49,819 nucleotides of DNA from Phycicoccus sp. (GCA_017993715.1 JAGOME010000029.1:1-49819); one strand, 5' to 3'. Shown: positions 16,360-26,282, numbered from the stretch's first letter. The notes: generated by a model from the letters alone, not told the origin. Numbers and translations: made by a program.

Positions 16360-19179
16360 ATGACCACCGAGCGTCCCACGCCCACCGGTCCCCTTGCTCC
16401 CGAGCTGCGGATCGTCGAGTCCCGCGTCTACCGGGGTGGCAATATCTGGTCCTACGACCCAGCCGTCCATCTGGTCGTCGATCTCGGTGTCCTGGAGGGA
16501 TATCCGACCGACACGATCCCTGGCTTCACCGATCGACTCGTCGATTTGCTCCCTGGCCTGGACAACCACACGTGTTCGCGCGGGGTCAAGGGTGGCTTCA
16601 TTGAGCGGATGCGGGAAGGCACCTGGGTCGGGCACGTCGCCGAGCACATCGCCCTTCAACTGCAACAGGAGGTCGGCCACGACCAGCGCCGCGGCAAGAC
16701 CCGCGGCATCAAGGGGCAGCCAGGTCGCTACAACATCATCTACGGCTTCACCGACGAGGGTGTCGGGGTGGCCGCCGGCCGGCTCGCGGTCCGCCTCGTC
16801 AATGATTTGGTCGCGCATGATGACGGCTTCGACTTCGAGACCGAGCTGGAGGACTTCATCCGGCGCGGTGAGCGCACGGCATTCGGGCCGTCGACTGCCG
16901 CCATCATCGAAGAGGCCGTCAGCCGCGATATCCCCTACATCCGGCTCAACTCAGCGAGCTTGGTGCAGCTCGGCCAGGGCGTGCACGCCCAGCGGATCCG
17001 GGCCACGATGACGAGCAAGACCGGCGCCCTGGCCGTCGACATCGCCAGCGACAAGGACCTCACCATCAAGCTGCTCGCCTCGGCGGGTCTGCCGGTCCCC
17101 AAGCAGGACACCGTCCGCACGGAGGCCGGCGCGGTGCAAGCCGCCCACGACATCGGCTTCCCCGTTGTCGTCAAGCCGCTCGACGGCAATCACGGTCGCG
17201 GGGTCGGCCTGGACCTCCAGAACGATGACGATGTCCGCAAGGCGTTCGCCCACGCCAAGGAGGAGTCCCGCCGCGGCTGGGTCATCGTCGAGTCGTTCAT
17301 CACCGGCCGCGACTATCGGTGCCTCATCGTCGGCGGCAAGATGCAGGCGATCGCCGAGCGCGTGCCGGCGCACGTCATCGGGGACGGCGAGCACACGATC
17401 TCCGAGCTCGTTGCTATCACCAACGCGGACCCGCGCCGCGGCGTCGGCCACGAGAAGGTGCTCACGAAGATCACCGTCGACGAGGCCGCCATCGAGCGGG
17501 TCCGCGACCAGGGCTATGAGTTGACGGATGTGCCCGCCGAGGGGGTCATGGTCAAGCTCGCGCTGACCGGCAACATGTCCACGGGCGGCATCTCCATCGA
17601 CCGGACCTTCGACGCGCACCCCGACAACGTCGAGATCGCCGAGGAGGCGGCCCGGATGGTCGGGCTCGACGTGGCCGGCATCGACTTCATCTGCCCCGAC
17701 ATCGAGGCACCCGTGCGGGAGGCCGGGGGCGCTATCTGTGAGGTGAATGCCGCGCCGGGGTTCCGGATGCACACGCACCCGACGATCGGTGAGCCGCAGT
17801 TCATCGCCAAGCCGGTGGTCGATCTGCTCTTCCCGCCTGGGGCGCCGTCGCGTGTCCCGATCGTCGCGGTCACGGGTACCAACGGCAAGACGACCACGTC
17901 GCGGATGATCGCCCACATCATGAAGGGCACCGGTCGCAACGTCGGCATGACGTCGACCGACGGCATCGTCATCGACGAGCGGCTGGTCTACAAGGCGGAC
18001 GCGTCCGGCCCGAAGTCGGCCCGGATGGTCCTGCAGAACCCCCGCGTTGACTTCGCCGTGCTCGAGGTGGCGCGCGGCGGCATTCTGCGCGAAGGCCTCG
18101 GTACCGACCGCCACGATGTCGCCGTCGTGACCAACGTCGCCGCCGACCACCTCGGCCTGCGCGGAATCGACACCGTCGAGCAGCTCGCCGACGTCAAGGC
18201 CGTCGTCGTCGAAGCCGTTCCGCGGGACGGCTTTGCGGTCCTGAATGCCGACGACAAGCTGGTGCGCTCCATGCGTCGCCGCTGCTCAGGCTCGGTCATC
18301 TGGTTCAGCACACAGCCTCCTGGGAGTAAGGTCCGCGAGCTCATCGACGACCACTGCCGCCATGGTGGGCGCGCGGTTGTCCTCGAGCCCACCGAGCGCG
18401 GGGACATGATCGTCATCCGCCATGGTCGGCGCTCCATGCAACTCGCCTGGACGCACCTGCTGCCGGCGACCTTCGGTGGCACTGCTATGTTCAACGTCGC
18501 CAACGCGATGGCGGCGGCCGGGGCGGCATTCGCCATCGGTACGGGCCTGCACGAGATCCGGCAGGGGCTGCGGACGTTCACCACGAGCTACTACCTGTCG
18601 CCCGGCCGGATGAACCAGCTGAGCATCGAGAATGTCGATGTCTTTGTCGACTACTGCCACAACGCCCCGGGGATGCGCGTGCTCGGTGACTTCGTCGAGC
18701 GGTACGCCCACACCAAGGAGGGCGCGGCGGATCTGGGCAAGATCTCGCGGATCGGGATGATCGCCACGGCCGGAGATCGGCGAGACGACGACATGCGCGA
18801 GCTTGGAGCGATTGCAGCGGACCACTTCGACGTCCTCGTCGTCCGGGAGGACCAGCGGCCTCGCGGCCGGCGTCCCGGGGAGGTGGCCGACCTGGTCGCG
18901 CAGGGGGCCCGGGCCCGGATGGAGCAGGGCGCGCGCTGTCGCCAGGTCGAGATCGTCCTGGACGAAGTGGCGGCCGTGCGGCACGTCATGGCACGGGCAA
19001 ACCCCGGCGACATCGCGGTCCTGTGCGTCGACCAGCACGGCCTAGTGATGAACGAGCTGGAGCAGATCACCCACCAGGCTCAGGCCGGGACGCGGACCAG
19101 CGACTCGGTCGCCGACCCCGACCTGGACCCGGAGGCGCTGCAGGCCCTGGCCCGCGCGGGCGGGGACGACCACTCCTGA
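16360..19179 (+). CDS. cphA: Cyanophycin synthetase
   Basis: A 939-residue ligase that alternately adds Asp and Arg to cyanophycin at the cost of ATP. Three parts are visible: an N-terminal domain (ELRIVESRVYRGGNIWSYDP), an ATP-grasp domain at about 215-490 (PVVVKPLDGNHGRGVGLDLQ; FICPDIEAPVREAGGAICEV), and a Mur-ligase-like domain from about residue 500 with the P-loop VAVTGTNGKTTTSRMI and a C-terminal lobe (SPGRMNQLSIENVDVFVDYC). Length fits the family (about 870-950). GAAAGGA at 16348-16354 is the ribosome binding site. The acidic tail after residue 905 is low complexity. It follows cphB and faces a CphA-like gene on the other strand. Confidence 0.95.
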   Translation: MTTERPTPTGPLAPELRIVESRVYRGGNIWSYDPAVHLVVDLGVLEGYPTDTIPGFTDRLVDLLPGLDNHTCSRGVKGGFIERMREGTWVGHVAEHIALQLQQEVGHDQRRGKTRGIKGQPGRYNIIYGFTDEGVGVAAGRLAVRLVNDLVAHDDGFDFETELEDFIRRGERTAFGPSTAAIIEEAVSRDIPYIRLNSASLVQLGQGVHAQRIRATMTSKTGALAVDIASDKDLTIKLLASAGLPVPKQDTVRTEAGAVQAAHDIGFPVVVKPLDGNHGRGVGLDLQNDDDVRKAFAHAKEESRRGWVIVESFITGRDYRCLIVGGKMQAIAERVPAHVIGDGEHTISELVAITNADPRRGVGHEKVLTKITVDEAAIERVRDQGYELTDVPAEGVMVKLALTGNMSTGGISIDRTFDAHPDNVEIAEEAARMVGLDVAGIDFICPDIEAPVREAGGAICEVNAAPGFRMHTHPTIGEPQFIAKPVVDLLFPPGAPSRVPIVAVTGTNGKTTTSRMIAHIMKGTGRNVGMTSTDGIVIDERLVYKADASGPKSARMVLQNPRVDFAVLEVARGGILREGLGTDRHDVAVVTNVAADHLGLRGIDTVEQLADVKAVVVEAVPRDGFAVLNADDKLVRSMRRRCSGSVIWFSTQPPGSKVRELIDDHCRHGGRAVVLEPTERGDMIVIRHGRRSMQLAWTHLLPATFGGTAMFNVANAMAAAGAAFAIGTGLHEIRQGLRTFTTSYYLSPGRMNQLSIENVDVFVDYCHNAPGMRVLGDFVERYAHTKEGAADLGKISRIGMIATAGDRRDDDMRELGAIAADHFDVLVVREDQRPRGRRPGEVADLVAQGARARMEQGARCRQVEIVLDEVAAVRHVMARANPGDIAVLCVDQHGLVMNELEQITHQAQAGTRTSDSVADPDLDPEALQALARAGGDDHS

Positions 19180-19220
19180 CCTCAGTTCCCGTGAGGAACC
19201 CGCGGGGCGTGCGGCCCACT

Positions 19221-19365
19221 CCGCGCACCCGCGGGAACTTCACTCGCGCGCCGGAAATAACACCCGCGCGCGTGAACAACCCGCGCACCCCGCGAGAACT
19301 TCACTCGCGCGCCGGAAATAACACCCGCGCGCGTGAACAACCCGCGCACGCCGCGGGAACTTCAC
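19221..19365. repeat. 60/61-bp tandem repeat (about 2.4 copies) between convergent genes
   Basis: Copy 1 is 19221-19280 (60 bases), copy 2 19281-19341 (61 bases, two differences in the first third), and a partial copy 19342-19365. Each unit contains GGGAACTTCAC or GAGAACTTCAC, the stretch GGAAATAACACCCGCGCGCG, and GTGAACAAC; GCGCGCGTGAA in one unit can pair with TTCACTCGCGC of the next with one mismatch, so hairpins form across unit borders. The array fills the gap between the cphA stop (19179) and the convergent CphA-like gene (ends 19373), a place where a bidirectional terminator is expected. Confidence 0.8.
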
Positions 19366-19372
19366 GGGCAGG

Positions 19373-21580
19373 TCAGGTCACCGGGCGATCGGCCAGGGCT
19401 GCTCCGTAGGCCGTGAGCGAGCGTCGGTAACGCTCGACGTCCGCGTCCGTGGAGACTCCCGCGATCATCGCGACGAGCCGCCCCAGGGCCCTGTCGGCGT
19501 GACCGGCGTCGTGGTCGATGAGGGCGGCGAAGGCCGCAATGCCCACGCTCTCGGGATAGCGAGCGCGGGCGGACTCGATGTGCTCCAGGCCGTCAGCGAA
19601 ACGCCCCACAGCGCGCAGTGAGGAGGCCAACTGGATCTCCGCCCGGTGGCGATAAGGCTCCGGGAGGGATCCAGCCAGCGCCCCCTCGTAGAGCGGGATC
19701 GCGCTGTTTTCGTCACCGGCGCTGTCATAGGTGCCCGCGAGCTCATAGAGCACGCGAGCATCACCCGGGTAGGACGCCTGCAGTCGAAGACCCTGCGCGA
19801 TCCGCTCCTGGTCGTCGGTCAGCTCCCAGAGCGCATCGATCTCGGCTTCGGCCTCATGCTCGCCGCGGGCGATGACCACCTTTCGCCGGATCGCCGTCGC
19901 ATCGTCGGCCGTCCCCGAATGCCGCGCGAGCCAGTCCGCGATGTCGGCGCGTTCGCTGTGGCACATGACGGCGACGACATCCCCGTCACTGGCCCCTGCC
20001 ACGAGGGCCCGCATCCCGGCCAGCTCGGTCGGATAGGACTCGACGGTCGCGACCCCGGCCCGGTTCAGGCCGACCAGCAACTGGTGTTCCAGATCCTCGA
20101 CACTGCGGCCCCGCAGGTAGCGCTCCTTGTGGGCAGCCACAACGTGGTCGGCGCGACGCCCGGCGATCTCTCCGAGGGCTTGGAGGATCTCGTCCGTGCG
20201 GTCTCCTGCGGTGCCAAGTGCCAGGTGGACCCGGCCGCCGGGGGCCGTCAGGCCATGAGCAACATCGAGCAGCGCCTCGAGACCAGCCTCGTTGTGCGCG
20301 AGGTCGAGGACGACGGTCGCCGTCCCGGCCTCGACGGGCAGGGAGTAGACGTTCATCCGGCCGGGGTTGAGGTTCGCGTCAGGCGCGAAGGTCCGCAGCC
20401 CCTCGATGACAGCGGGGCGCTCAATGCCGATGGCCAAGGCCGCTGAGGTGGCTGCGAGGGCGTTGGCGACGTTGTGCCGCGACAGGCCTGCGAGAGTGAC
20501 CGGGACATCGACGACCCGAGCCAGCCGGTCCACGGCGTCGCCGTCCAGGACACAGATCCAGTCGTCGAGCACCGTGGTCGCGCGACCACCGAGGTTGAGT
20601 GCCTCCCGGATCGCCGGCGTGGTCGGGTCGAGGCTGAAGACCCACGGCTTGGGTTTGAGGCCAGCGTGCATGGCCCACACGCGCGGGTCGTCACCGTTAA
20701 GGACGACCCAGCCGCGCGGACGGGTCGCCCGGGTGATGATCGCCTTGACCTCGGCGAGCTGGTCCACCGTGTCGATGCCGTGCGAGCCGAGATGGTCGGC
20801 GCTGACATTGGTGACGACGGAGACGTCGTTGTGGGTGATGCCCAGGCCCTTGAGGAGCATCCCGCCTCGCGCCGTCTCGACAATGCCGAGCTGGACACCA
20901 GGGCGAGTGAGGACAGTGCGTGCCCCGGCGGGTCCGGAGTAGTCGCCCTTCTCAACAAGGGACCCGTGGTCCAGGACCCCGTCGGTCGAGCTCCACGCGG
21001 TATGCCGCCCGGACACCATGCCGATGTGGGCCAGCATCCGGGTGGTCGTCGTCTTGCCGTTGGTGCCGGTGACGGAGACCACGGGGATGCGAGGGGTGAC
21101 AATGCGCGCCCGCGGCCCGGACGGTGCCGCGCCGATGGCCTCGGCCCGGGCCGCGACGGCGTCGGCGAGCGGCATTCCCCCGGCGATGTCCGCCAGCGTG
21201 GGACCGACGGCATCGCCCAGGGCCTCTGCCCGGCCGCGATGCCGCCAGACGAAGGCGACGACGACCTCATCGGTGGCTGAACCCGGACGGCTGCGGACAC
21301 CGAGCCGGGTCGTGCCCGACGCCTTGGCCAGGGCACGCACGACGCGTTCGACGACGCCCAGGAGCAGCCGTTGACGGGCAACCGACCCCGGCGCCCCCGG
21401 ATGCGTGCGCTTGAGCCCGACGGCCTGGCCCAAGGCAATGGCCTGGCCCGGAGTCAGGGCCAAGGGCCCAGGCAACTGGAGAGTCACCTTGACCGCGGGA
21501 CGCGGGAAATAGAGGTTGGGACCTTCGAGGATTCGGACCTCGACGACCCGGACATCGTGGGGTGCGGGCGGCTCACTCAC
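19373..21580 (-). CDS. CphA-like Mur ligase lacking ATP-grasp, with C-terminal TPR domain
   Basis: A 735-residue protein. Residues 10-35 (VRVVEVRILEGPNLYFPRPA) resemble the CphA N-terminal domain, but the ATP-grasp domain is missing: the Mur-ligase P-loop VVSVTGTNGKTTTTRMLA comes already at about 168-185 instead of about 505 in CphA. Mur-type middle and C-terminal lobes follow (ETARGGMLLKGLGITHNDVS; NPGRMNVYSLPVE; VVLDLAHNEAGLEALLDVAH). From about residue 585 there is a tetratricopeptide region (LYELAGTYDSAGDENSAIPL; HRAEIQLASSLRAVGRFADG). It should activate a carboxylate with ATP and ligate an amine, but only one ligase site remains. Position next to cphBA suggests a role in cyanophycin or a related polymer. 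Start is GTG 21580 with a TACGCT box nine bases upstream. Function is inference. Confidence 0.8.
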   Translation of the reverse strand: MSEPPAPHDVRVVEVRILEGPNLYFPRPAVKVTLQLPGPLALTPGQAIALGQAVGLKRTHPGAPGSVARQRLLLGVVERVVRALAKASGTTRLGVRSRPGSATDEVVVAFVWRHRGRAEALGDAVGPTLADIAGGMPLADAVAARAEAIGAAPSGPRARIVTPRIPVVSVTGTNGKTTTTRMLAHIGMVSGRHTAWSSTDGVLDHGSLVEKGDYSGPAGARTVLTRPGVQLGIVETARGGMLLKGLGITHNDVSVVTNVSADHLGSHGIDTVDQLAEVKAIITRATRPRGWVVLNGDDPRVWAMHAGLKPKPWVFSLDPTTPAIREALNLGGRATTVLDDWICVLDGDAVDRLARVVDVPVTLAGLSRHNVANALAATSAALAIGIERPAVIEGLRTFAPDANLNPGRMNVYSLPVEAGTATVVLDLAHNEAGLEALLDVAHGLTAPGGRVHLALGTAGDRTDEILQALGEIAGRRADHVVAAHKERYLRGRSVEDLEHQLLVGLNRAGVATVESYPTELAGMRALVAGASDGDVVAVMCHSERADIADWLARHSGTADDATAIRRKVVIARGEHEAEAEIDALWELTDDQERIAQGLRLQASYPGDARVLYELAGTYDSAGDENSAIPLYEGALAGSLPEPYRHRAEIQLASSLRAVGRFADGLEHIESARARYPESVGIAAFAALIDHDAGHADRALGRLVAMIAGVSTDADVERYRRSLTAYGAALADRPVT

Positions 21581-21615
21581 GAGAGGCGAGCGTAGTGCGT
21601 TTCAGCGCAATCGGC

Positions 21616-22374
21616 TCAGACGCCGACGGCGTGGAAGCCTCCGTCGACGTGCACCATTTCGCCGCTGGTCGCGGGGAACCAGTCCGAGAGCAACGCCACG
21701 CAGGCCTGAGCGGCCGGCACCGGGTCGTTGACATCCCAGCCCATGGGCGCACGCTTGGCCCAGGCCTCCTCGAACTGCTCGAAGCCAGGGATCGACTTGG
21801 CTGCCGTCGTGCGGATGGGGCCGGCGGACACCAGGTTGCAGCGGATCCCTTGGCGACCCAGGTCGCGGGCGAGGTAACGGTTGGTCGACTCGAAGGCGGC
21901 CTTGGCCACGCCCATCCAGTCGTAGACGGGCCAGGCGATCCGCGCGTCGAAGGTCAGCCCGACGATGCTGCCGCCGCTGGACATGAGCGGCAGGGCCGCC
22001 TGGGCCAGGGACTTCAGCGAGTAGGCCGAGACCTGGACGGCCGTCGACACGTCCTCCCACGTGGCATTCATGAAGTCGAACGCGCCCTGGGGAGCGAACC
22101 CGATCGAGTGCACCACCCCGTCGATGTGGTCGACGTGCTCACGTAGGCGGTCGGCCAGGCCAGCCAAGTCGTCCTCGGACGTGACATCGAGCTCCACGAC
22201 AGGGGGTGTCACCGGGAGGCGCTTGGCGATGGTCGAGGTGATCTTCATGGTGCGCCCGAAGGAGGTCAGGACGACCTCGGCGCCTTGTTCCTGGGCCAGC
22301 CGGGCGATGTGGAAGGCGATCGAGGTGTCCATAAGGACGCCGGTGACGAGGAGCTTCTTGCCGTCGAGGAGCAT
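21616..22374 (-). CDS. fabI: Enoyl-[acyl-carrier-protein] reductase (NADH), InhA type
   Basis: A 252-residue atypical short-chain dehydrogenase that reduces enoyl-ACP in the last step of each fatty-acid elongation cycle. The InhA/FabI pattern is clear: KKLLVTGVLMDTSIAFHIAR at the NADH site, VVHSIGFAPQGAFDF, and the catalytic pair Tyr-x6-Lys in YDWMGVAKAAFESTNRYLAR. The start is ATG 22374 with GAAAGG upstream. It lies 46 bases downstream of fabG on the same strand, the usual fabG-fabI (mabA-inhA) operon of actinobacteria. Confidence 0.93.
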   Translation of the reverse strand: MLLDGKKLLVTGVLMDTSIAFHIARLAQEQGAEVVLTSFGRTMKITSTIAKRLPVTPPVVELDVTSEDDLAGLADRLREHVDHIDGVVHSIGFAPQGAFDFMNATWEDVSTAVQVSAYSLKSLAQAALPLMSSGGSIVGLTFDARIAWPVYDWMGVAKAAFESTNRYLARDLGRQGIRCNLVSAGPIRTTAAKSIPGFEQFEEAWAKRAPMGWDVNDPVPAAQACVALLSDWFPATSGEMVHVDGGFHAVGV

Positions 22375-22420
22375 GTGGGCCCTTTCGGGTCGAGGGGGTG
22401 GGGTGTAGGGCGTGTCGGGG

Positions 22421-23506
<1,086 letters not shown>

Positions 23507-23904
23507 CGGCGGCAACCGACGGGAAGCGCCGTTGCTGTCTGGGGTGATCCTGCATCGCCTCGGCTGATCGAGCTCCCGGCGACTGGGATCGCTGGAGCCA
23601 CCGTCGAGGGCTGCTCGGGTACCGACGCGCTTACCGATCAGTAGACGGGGTATGGACCCCCACTCCTGATGGGTAACCCCGTCGGTAGACCTAGGGACGC
23701 AACCTGAGACCTGCCGAAACGGGCACGCGAGGGCAAGCCGCTCTGGCTTCTCTGCCCCCCGGGCCAGCATTGACCTTCTGCGCTGGCGTGCCAGCCCTGG
23801 CGCCCTGCGGCGGCGGCCCCAGCCCTGGCTGCCTGCGCACATCATCGTTGTCGGTCTCTGTGTCAAGGGTCACCCGTGGCGTCCGTGTCAACGTCAGCCG
23901 TGCG
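23507..23904. other. Intergenic region with large palindrome A
   Basis: About 400 bases between two convergent genes. Apart from the palindromic element at 23621-23686 I see no gene or promoter. Confidence 0.5.
23621..23686. repeat. 66-base palindromic element, copy A
   Basis: ACCGAC (23621) pairs with GTCGGT (ending 23686); the arms continue inward as gcgcTTACC against GGGTAAcccc (two mismatches), then GTAG/CTcC-like pairs, and a tip CGGGGT-atgg-ACCCC. It is a second, less perfect copy of the element at 25025-25088 in the same orientation. The two copies bracket the AbiEi-like gene. A REP/MITE-like element or a structured terminator are the obvious options. Confidence 0.7.
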
Positions 23905-24894
23905 CTAGCCGGCTCGGGATCGAGGTGTGGCGTGCACGTCGGGTCTTGGCCGGGCCCGCGCTCGGGCATAGGCAGCGAGAATCCGGCTGGTGACGTCGCC
24001 CGGGGCGCTGGTGATCCGGCGTGGAGTGACCCCGACGACCTCGATTCCCAGGGCTCGGAGGTGGTCATCGGCTTCGACGGTGCGATCCCAATCGTCGCCC
24101 TGGGAGTGGTAGCGGTGAGAGTGCACCATGATTGCCAGCCCGACGTCGTCGATCCAGAGGTCCGGGGTCGTCAGGGGGCGGCCCCGCGCATCGGTGAGGT
24201 GCGGGTTACACAGAATGTCGACGGCCCACGGCTGCGTCTGCAGCAGCTCCAGGGCTTGAGCCTCGGGGACCGACCAGCTGCCGCGGCGGGCGGCCTCGAG
24301 TGCGGGGCGGACTCTCACGGCGTCGCGAGGGCGGAGTCGCTCGACCCACTCAGTGAGAGCGTCGATGGTGGCGATCTCCTTTTGGACTGCCTCGATGATG
24401 ATCGCTTCACGGGTGCGGGCGCTGCGGGTCTCCAGGCAGGCATCGACACAGGCACGCGCCCGCGATGAGAGCCGGAGCGGACCGCGCACCACCATGTCCG
24501 GATCCACCAGCTCCGAACGGCGAACGCGGACGAAAGCTCGTTCACGGCTGGTACGCGTGCGGGGCACGATGACCTGGATGCGGCCATCACCGACCGCGAC
24601 CTCGATCCCATAGGCGGCGGCGGCCGTGCTCCCGGCTAGTGCGCTGTCGGCACCGGCCCACAGCAGCGCAGCAATCTGTCGCTGACGCTCCCTCGGCTCG
24701 TCGCGGCTGAGAAGGTAGACGCTGGGCAAAAGCACCCGCCAATGGCGCGCGGCATTCCAGCGGATCGTCTCGCGTGACATCCCGGCGTCGGAGAGCTGGC
24801 GTGCTGTGACCACGCCGTCCTGCTCCGCCTGGAGGTTGCAGATCAGCCCGGGCAGTTCCTTCATGGTCCGAGGCTGCCTGGGACCGACGCTCAC
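23905..24894 (-). CDS. AbiEi-antitoxin-like / DUF559-type protein, orphan
   Basis: A 329-residue protein. The N-terminus (EQDGVVTARQLSDAGMSRET) is the winged-helix domain annotated as AbiEi-type antitoxin N-terminal domain. The C-terminal third (TTPDLWIDDVGLAIMVHSHR, YHSQGDDWDRTVEADDHLRA, LGIEVVGVTPRRI) has the spacing of a DUF559/PD-(D/E)xK-like fold, with D-x11-H and a later Asp. This composite protein is very common in actinobacteria and usually has no AbiEii toxin partner; none is here. It may bind or cut DNA, but activity is not established. The start could be GTG 24894 or ATG 24864. It sits between two copies of a large palindrome. Confidence 0.7.
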   Translation of the reverse strand: MSVGPRQPRTMKELPGLICNLQAEQDGVVTARQLSDAGMSRETIRWNAARHWRVLLPSVYLLSRDEPRERQRQIAALLWAGADSALAGSTAAAAYGIEVAVGDGRIQVIVPRTRTSRERAFVRVRRSELVDPDMVVRGPLRLSSRARACVDACLETRSARTREAIIIEAVQKEIATIDALTEWVERLRPRDAVRVRPALEAARRGSWSVPEAQALELLQTQPWAVDILCNPHLTDARGRPLTTPDLWIDDVGLAIMVHSHRYHSQGDDWDRTVEADDHLRALGIEVVGVTPRRITSAPGDVTSRILAAYARARARPRPDVHATPRSRAG

Positions 24895-25024
24895 TGGCGT
24901 ACGTCGAGGAGATCTGTGGACAGCTGCGTCCGTGGACGCGACCTGGGGATAGTCGCGTGACGTGGCCTGACGAGCCCCAGCGCGATGACTGCCCTCGCCC
25001 TCGCGGCACTCACCCCACCCGGTG

Positions 25025-25088
25025 CCGACGCGGTTACCGATTGGTAGAGGGGGTGCAGACCCCCACTACTGATGGGTAACCGCGTCGG
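25025..25088. repeat. 64-base palindromic element, copy B
   Basis: CCGACGCGGTTACC (25025-25038) is perfectly complementary to GGTAACCGCGTCGG (25075-25088). The inner tip GGGGGT-gcag-ACCCCC (25049-25064) is also perfect, and the middle (gattGGTAGa / aCTACtgat) pairs partly, so the whole element folds into one long stem. Its sequence matches copy A at 23621-23686 over its full length with scattered differences. Confidence 0.8.
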
Positions 25089-25124
25089 TCGGAGAAGGGC
25101 TCGACCCGGACGAGAGACGTGGAG

Positions 25125-25227
25125 CCACAATCGACGAGATAACCGCCACAATCGACGAGATAACCGCCCCAACCGGCGAGAAACCGCCTCAACCCAAGAG
25201 ACAGCCGACCCAACCGACGACTAGCGG
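25125..25227. repeat. Degenerate 21-bp tandem repeat, five units
   Basis: Units 1 and 2 (25125-25145 and 25146-25166) are identical and begin CCACAATCGACGAG. Units 3 to 5 (25167-25186, 25187-25207, 25208-25227) diverge progressively but keep the pattern CC-x-CAA-CC-x-x-CGAG. All forward frames hit stops, so it is not a coding repeat. It lies just downstream of the moaA stop codon. Confidence 0.75.
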
Positions 25228-25251
25228 CCTCAGCTCAGCAACGTCGAGCGT

Positions 25252-26250
25252 CTAGCCGCCGATGGCCGACATCGGCCGATCGGGTTGGACGAAGCCCGGG
25301 CCGTCGATCCCATGCCCCGCGCGCTTGGCCGCCATCTCCGCGATGATCAGGTCGGCGATCTCCTCATCAGAGGCCCCAGAGCGCAGCGGCCCCCGCAGGT
25401 CGACCTCATGACGCGCAAACAGGCAGTTGCGCAACTGGCCATCCCCCGTCAGCCGCACCCGGTCGCACGCCGCACAGAACGGGTTCGTCACGCTCGCAAT
25501 GACCCCCACTGTCGCAGGCCCACCGTTGACCGTGAACAGCTCGGCCGGGGCACTCCCCCGCTCCTGCACCGGCTCCAGCGTGAACCGCGACCGCAGCCGC
25601 TCCAACAACTCGGACTGGGTCACCATGAGCGTGCGATCCCAGTCGTGCCCGGCATCCAGGGGCATCTGCTCGATGAACCGCAGCTCATAGCCCCGGTCCA
25701 GGCACCACTGGAGCAGATCGGGAGCATCGGCGTCGTTGACGCCCCGCATGGCCACGGCATTCACCTTGACGGGGGTGAGCCCTGCGTCGGCGGCGGCCTT
25801 GAGGCCCGCGACGACGTCAGCGAACCGGTCCCGCCGCGTGAGCCGCGCAAAGTGCTCCGGGTCGATCGTGTCGAGGCTGACGTTGACCCGGTCCAGGCCG
25901 GCAGCGGCCAGCGGTGCGGCGAGCCGGTCCAGCCCGATGCCGTTGGTCGTCATCGCGATCCGGGGGCGCGGCTCCAGCGCAGCGATCCCGCGCACGATCT
26001 GCGGCAGCGAACGTCGCAGCAGAGGCTCCCCACCGGTGAGCCTGACCGACGTCACTCCCAACCCGACGGCGATCCCGACGACCCGCACGATCTCCTCGTC
26101 AGTCAAGAGCTCGGGTTTAGGCAGCCAGTCCAGACCCTCTGCCGGCATGCAGTAGGTACACCGCAGGTTGCATCGGTCGGTCACCGAAACCCGCAAGTCG
26201 CGGCCTATCCGACCGAAGCGGTCGACGAGGCGGGCGGACGGGGCAGTCAT
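25252..26250 (-). CDS. moaA: GTP 3',8-cyclase (molybdenum cofactor biosynthesis)
   Basis: A 332-residue radical-SAM enzyme for the first step of molybdenum cofactor synthesis, converting GTP to 3',8-cyclo-7,8-dihydro-GTP. The SAM cluster motif is [14 protein letters not shown] (CxxxCxxC); the second, GTP-binding cluster uses [14 protein letters not shown] and RNCLFA; the C-terminus ends SAIGG with the conserved double glycine. The ATG at 26250 has a TACATT box seven bases upstream on the minus strand; a TTG three codons earlier is less likely. No other moa/moe gene is in the window. Start codons of moaA and the divergent SURF1 gene are only 32 bases apart. Confidence 0.95.
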   Translation of the reverse strand: MTAPSARLVDRFGRIGRDLRVSVTDRCNLRCTYCMPAEGLDWLPKPELLTDEEIVRVVGIAVGLGVTSVRLTGGEPLLRRSLPQIVRGIAALEPRPRIAMTTNGIGLDRLAAPLAAAGLDRVNVSLDTIDPEHFARLTRRDRFADVVAGLKAAADAGLTPVKVNAVAMRGVNDADAPDLLQWCLDRGYELRFIEQMPLDAGHDWDRTLMVTQSELLERLRSRFTLEPVQERGSAPAELFTVNGGPATVGVIASVTNPFCAACDRVRLTGDGQLRNCLFARHEVDLRGPLRSGASDEEIADLIIAEMAAKRAGHGIDGPGFVQPDRPMSAIGG

Positions 26251-26257
26251 GTCCTCC

Positions 26258-26276
26258 AATGTACGACGAGTACGGT
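26258..26276. promoter_or_regulatory. Face-to-face -10 boxes of moaA and the SURF1 gene
   Basis: AATGTA at 26258-26263 reads TACATT on the minus strand, seven bases before the moaA ATG. TACGGT at 26271-26276 on the plus strand is six bases before the SURF1 GTG. The two boxes are separated by only 7 bases, so the -35 regions of each promoter must lie over or beyond the other box and partly in the opposing gene. Simultaneous initiation should be sterically impossible. Confidence 0.5.
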
Positions 26277-26282
26277 TCTCTG

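Larger units (their letters stand above)
24895..25251. other. Intergenic region with palindrome B and 21-bp tandem array
   Basis: About 360 bases between the AbiEi-like gene start and the moaA stop. It contains the better copy of the 66-base palindrome (25025-25088) and a 21-bp tandem array (25125-25227). No gene is supported. Confidence 0.6.

Noticed and set aside
19221-19365. Possible CRISPR array
   Set aside because: The units are contiguous 60/61-base tandem repeats without unique spacers, and no cas genes are present.
23905-24894. Complete AbiE toxin-antitoxin system
   Set aside because: No AbiEii nucleotidyltransferase gene is next to it on either strand.
25125-25227. Repeat coding for a seven-residue peptide repeat on the minus strand
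   Set aside because: The frame reads Leu-Ser-Arg-Arg-Leu-Trp-Arg only over the two identical units, then decays; no start or ribosome binding site fits.
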